From Oscillospiraceae bacterium (lineage in GTDB: Bacteria > Bacillota > Clostridia > Oscillospirales > Ruminococcaceae): a stretch of DNA of 7,243 nucleotides. Every line of letters begins with the position of its first letter. Position 1 is the first letter of the stretch. The translations under genes were made by a program, and so were the position numbers. Where the stretch lies: assembly GCA_031285645.1 (NCBI GenBank), contig JAITVU010000346.1, positions 1-7,243 on the forward strand. The letters are read 5' to 3'. This document shows positions 4,478-7,243 of this stretch, one piece after another. Under the pieces are notes generated by a model. That model worked only from the letters and a program-made list of their open reading frames with translations, had not been told where the DNA came from and searched no databases.

Positions 4478-5220
4478 GCGGGTATGGCCGGTTTGCGCGA
4501 TATTATGACAGTCTCACGGATGATGTGCGATACAGGGAGCGCGCCGCTTTTTTTGATGTCCTCATCAAACGCCACATGCCAAAGGCTGAACTGCTTTTGG
4601 ATCTGGCTTGCGGCACAGGAAGTCTGACGGGTGAACTTTCGGCTTTGGGATACGATCTCATCGGCGTCGACGCGTCTGAGGATATGCTCAGTGTGGCGAT
4701 GCAGAAGGCGGGCGACTTCACGGGTTCGGTGATGTTTTTGTGTCAGGAAGCGCAGCATTTGGATCTCTATGGTACCGTGGACGTCTGTGTCTGCGCGCTC
4801 GACAGCCTCAATCACTTGCCCGGCGTGAAATCACTGGACGCCGCCATGGCCCGGGTTTCCCTTTTTATGAATCCCGGCGGATTGTTTTTGTTCGACCTCA
4901 ACACATTATACAAACACAGGGAAATCCTCGCCGACAACACTTTTGTGTATGAGCGCGAGGATGTTTGCTGTGTATGGCGTAATGAATACAGCGGCGAGGA
5001 CGACAGTGTGGACATCACGCTGGACTTCTTTGAGAAAACCGGCGCCAACACCTATACAAGATATACGGAAAGTTTTAGCGAATACTATTTCAACGATAAG
5101 TTAATTGAATCGCTGCTGGATCATAATGGCTTGGGGCTGCTGGAAACATATGATGGGGATACATTCGGCGCGCCGTCGCCATTGTCCCAGAGGACACTGT
5201 ATGCGACGCAAAAGAAATAA
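4474..5220 (+). CDS. Class I SAM-dependent methyltransferase
   Basis: A 248-residue cytoplasmic enzyme with a canonical S-adenosylmethionine-binding Rossmann fold. Motif I is LLLDLACGTGS (40-50). The acidic residue that ends the second strand is in GVDASEDML (64-72). A motif III-like acidic segment lies around QEAQHLDL (91-98), motif IV is DVCVCALDSLNHL (103-115), and the post-strand NPGGLFLFDLNT (133-144) follows. It opens with YGRFARYYDSLTDD, typical of methyltransferase domain 25/11 proteins. The C-terminal half (about 150-248) is a beta-rich cap as in many small-molecule methyltransferases. The substrate cannot be read from sequence. Its ATG overlaps the yerC stop (ATGA), and it ends 11 bases before hslO, so the three genes form one operon. 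Confidence 0.9.
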   Translation: MSGYGRFARYYDSLTDDVRYRERAAFFDVLIKRHMPKAELLLDLACGTGSLTGELSALGYDLIGVDASEDMLSVAMQKAGDFTGSVMFLCQEAQHLDLYGTVDVCVCALDSLNHLPGVKSLDAAMARVSLFMNPGGLFLFDLNTLYKHREILADNTFVYEREDVCCVWRNEYSGEDDSVDITLDFFEKTGANTYTRYTESFSEYYFNDKLIESLLDHNGLGLLETYDGDTFGAPSPLSQRTLYATQKK

Positions 5221-5231
5221 GGGAGTATTTT

Positions 5232-6104
5232 ATGGGAAAAATTGTAACAGCCATCTCTGACAATGGCGGCGTTGTCTGCTATGCCATGGATGCCGGTGAT
5301 ATAGCCGCGCGCGCCGGAAGCATTCACCGGACGTCGCCCGCCGTTACGGTCGCGCTCGGCAGGTTGCTGACGGCGGCTTCGCTGATGGGCAGCCAGATGA
5401 AGGGGGAGCGGGATACGCTGACCTTGCGTGTGAAAGGTGAGGGTCCGGCCGGCTCCGTGATCGCGGTTTCGGATGCGCAGGGCAATGCGCGGGGATACGT
5501 TGAAAACCCGGCGGCGGATGTCGGCCTCAATAAATACGGCAAGCCGGATGTTTCCGGTGTTGTGGGGCGAAACGGCCATCTCTTTGTCATGAAGGATATC
5601 GGCCTGAAAGAGCCCTACATCGGCCAGACACTGCTTGTCTCCGGGGAGATCGCCGAGGATATCACATATTATTACGCTCAGAGCGAGCAGACCCCGACTG
5701 TCTGCGCGCTGGGAGTATCGCTCGATGAAGACGGCGCTGTTGTCTGTGCGGGAGGATTTCTGGCCCAGTTGCTGCCCGGGGCGTCGGATGAGGATATGGA
5801 ACGCCTTGAAAATAACATACAGGCGATCCCGCCGGTCACAAAAATCTTGTCCGGTGGAAAAACACCCGAAGAAATTGCGCTTGACATCCTGTCGGGATTT
5901 GACGCGCAGATCCTTTCCGCGGTTGAAACGGCGTATCGTTGCGACTGTACCCGCGAACGCGTTGAAAAGGCGCTTATCAGCCTTGGTGAAAAAGAATTGC
6001 TTGAAATGGCCGATGAACAGCCTGTAACTGAGGTGGCATGCCATTTTTGCAATAAAAAATATCGCTTTGGCCCGCAGGATTTACGGGTGCTGGCTCAAAA
6101 ATAA
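5232..6104 (+). CDS. hslO: Redox-regulated chaperone Hsp33
   Basis: Hsp33 is a cytoplasmic holdase activated by oxidative unfolding; in its reduced, inactive state four cysteines hold zinc. The 290-residue product has the expected length and layout. The N-terminal core includes VTVALGRLLTAASLMGSQMKG (38-58), GDGP-like GEGPAGSVIAVSDAQGNARGYV (69-90), a VGLNKYGKPDVSGVVG segment and YYAQSEQTPT (147-156). A helical linker leads to the zinc site CDC (C237, C239) and CHFC (C270, C273), spaced C-X-C-X30-C-X2-C. All four ligands are present, so the switch should be intact. An AAGGGAG site (5219-5225) lies six bases before ATG 5232. It is the last gene of the yerC operon. Pairing with a Rex regulator in the same neighbourhood is only a thematic redox link. 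I see no clear intrinsic terminator at 6105-6141. Confidence 0.97.
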   Translation: MGKIVTAISDNGGVVCYAMDAGDIAARAGSIHRTSPAVTVALGRLLTAASLMGSQMKGERDTLTLRVKGEGPAGSVIAVSDAQGNARGYVENPAADVGLNKYGKPDVSGVVGRNGHLFVMKDIGLKEPYIGQTLLVSGEIAEDITYYYAQSEQTPTVCALGVSLDEDGAVVCAGGFLAQLLPGASDEDMERLENNIQAIPPVTKILSGGKTPEEIALDILSGFDAQILSAVETAYRCDCTRERVEKALISLGEKELLEMADEQPVTEVACHFCNKKYRFGPQDLRVLAQK

Positions 6105-6141
6105 TGGCAGAAAGTTCTTGGTATTTAAGCTGAGGCGAGGG

Positions 6142-6170
6142 TTGCAAAAAAAGTGAATATGTGATAACAT
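6142..6170 (+). promoter_or_regulatory. Promoter of the secreted protein gene
   Basis: TTGCAA (6142-6147), 17 bases, then TAACAT (6165-6170) with TGA immediately before it (extended -10). The -10 sits inside an interrupted palindrome, TATGT-n4-ACATA (6158-6171). Start is expected near 6177. A GGGAG ribosome binding site lies at 6210-6214. Confidence 0.6.
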
Positions 6171-6221
6171 AAAGATGTCAGAAAAGTAACATTTAACTGT
6201 GGGTGTCACGGGAGTATCACA

Positions 6222-7163
6222 ATGAAAAGAATAATTATGGCGTTTGTGATAATTTTATCCCTATGCTTCCCGACTGTGGGGGGGTATGCTTCCGGTGCGC
6301 CTAAAGTTGCTGATATCAATCAGGCTTACTGGAGCGACGCATCCGCATTGACGTTGATCCACGTAAAATCAAACGGCGAGGAGTCCGCGCTTTATCCTGA
6401 CGACATCCATGTCCGACCCGGCGATGAAATCAGGATTATGCTGAGTCCCGGCGCTTTTGTGGATGAGCAGGGAACGCCGCTGGATCAATTGGGCGTCCAA
6501 ACGATATCTTTATCCGGCATTTCCGAGGGCGGAATCAGTGTGAAAGCGCGCGCTGAATCGGGTAAACAGGCGTTCGGCACAGTCGCTTTTAAAAACAGCC
6601 GGGATAAAAGCCAAAGCGCCTATTTAGCTGTCAGTTTTGTTAAGGAAATGGTCTCTACCAAAGAATTGAGTTTTGATTATATCATCTCTTTGTCAGGATC
6701 TAACCAAAAAAGCAGCGCTGTGGAGTTTAAACTGACGGGTACGGTTGCAAATCCTGTGTTCAGCGTCATGGCGACGGACGAATACATCAATATATCGGAC
6801 GGTTCCGTGGCCGAAGCGACGTCGTATGTCAAGAATATAGAAGTAGATATCGGAAACGGCGTATCGGTTATGACAAACCTTTTTGAGGGGACGCGTTATT
6901 ATGGCGTGACTGACGTTGGGCCGGGGGCCGGCGATTTGACGGAATCTTATCCTGAAATCCAGATGGTTTATACGCTTCGTACGATCGGCCTTAAGAAAGA
7001 CAGCCGCGACAGTGTGGCGTTTGATTTGGATGAACTGTATTATGTCTACAATGTGAGCGGCGATTATTTGGGTACGACGGCTAAGCCCTTGCCGTTCTCG
7101 GCGACATATTATTTGCTGGACAGGAAAATTGACCGTATTGATATTCCGGGCGAGAATATATAG
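6222..7163 (+). CDS. Secreted protein of unknown function
   Basis: I do not recognise a family. The 313-residue product starts with a clear Sec signal peptide: basic MKR, a hydrophobic core to about residue 18, and a probable cleavage after YAS or SGA near residues 24-26. There is no lipobox, no later membrane helix and no LPxTG-type anchor, so it should be released or loosely held outside the cell. The mature part has no cysteine and looks beta-rich, with many short alternating hydrophobic stretches (VQTISLSGI 92-100, AYLAVSFVK 133-141, DYIISLSGS 152-160, AVEFKLTGTV 166-175) suggesting one or two Ig-like domains. A Tyr-rich C-terminal part follows (YYGVTD, YPEIQMVYT, LYYVYNVSGDYLG, ATYYLLD). 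ATG 6222 follows GGGAG at seven bases and has its own promoter, so it is probably independent of hslO. It may be a cell-surface or matrix protein; that is a guess. Confidence 0.85.
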   Translation: MKRIIMAFVIILSLCFPTVGGYASGAPKVADINQAYWSDASALTLIHVKSNGEESALYPDDIHVRPGDEIRIMLSPGAFVDEQGTPLDQLGVQTISLSGISEGGISVKARAESGKQAFGTVAFKNSRDKSQSAYLAVSFVKEMVSTKELSFDYIISLSGSNQKSSAVEFKLTGTVANPVFSVMATDEYINISDGSVAEATSYVKNIEVDIGNGVSVMTNLFEGTRYYGVTDVGPGAGDLTESYPEIQMVYTLRTIGLKKDSRDSVAFDLDELYYVYNVSGDYLGTTAKPLPFSATYYLLDRKIDRIDIPGENI

Positions 7164-7207
7164 AAGATCACTTTAAGGCAGTATAACAGATTGTCAAAGC
7201 ATGCTTA

Positions 7208-7237
7208 TGATATAAGTAATCAAATGAACGGGAAGGA
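7208..7237 (+). promoter_or_regulatory. Promoter -10 and ribosome binding site of a gene beyond the right edge
   Basis: TGATATAAG (7208-7216) is an extended -10 without a good -35, lying in the palindrome CTTAT-n3-ATAAG (7204-7216). It is followed by the ribosome binding site GGAAGGA (7231-7237). If the base A at 7243 begins an ATG, spacing would be five bases. The next gene itself is not visible. Confidence 0.45.
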
Positions 7238-7243
7238 ACCATA

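Noticed and set aside
5121..6044. A 307-codon open frame antisense to hslO
   Set aside because: It lies opposite a certain Hsp33 gene, has no ribosome binding site or family resemblance, and is Arg/His/Gly-rich like a typical shadow frame.

Overview
The window carries housekeeping and transport genes typical of a Gram-positive, low-to-mid GC Firmicute. The set is ribosomal protein L13, the redox repressor Rex, a MATE exporter, a COG2426 membrane protein, a TrpR-related YerC/YecD regulator, a class I methyltransferase and the chaperone Hsp33. The purine-rich ribosome binding sites, near-consensus sigma-A promoters and Firmicute-type Rex operator fit a member of the Clostridia. The order or species cannot be fixed from sequence alone.

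Layout. Positions 1-417 (minus) hold rplM, cut by the left edge a few codons before its end, with its own promoter and a short structured leader. It diverges from rex (702-1346, plus), whose promoter -35 box lies inside a good Rex operator, so rex is probably autoregulated. A strong promoter inside the end of rex fires into a 74-nt segment ending in an intrinsic terminator, a candidate small RNA or attenuated leader. From 1445 to 1791 there is no gene, but 1473-1740 is packed with inverted repeats, including two three-armed, four-way-junction structures. The MATE gene (1792-3225, plus) follows. It meets the COG2426 gene (3195-3698, minus) head-on with a 31-bp 3' overlap. That gene's long leader contains a third three-armed structure (3778-3870). 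Its sequence is unrelated to the first two.

From 4052 onward a promoter and structured leader precede a compact operon: yerC-like regulator, methyltransferase (ATGA overlap) and hslO (11-nt gap). The last gene (6222-7163) has its own promoter and encodes a secreted protein I do not recognise. At the right edge a promoter and ribosome binding site suggest that another plus-strand gene begins at or just past 7243.

The most unusual signal is the three-armed junction elements, which share architecture but not sequence and flank the two convergent transporter genes. I see no insertion-sequence transposase, CRISPR array, tRNA or rRNA.
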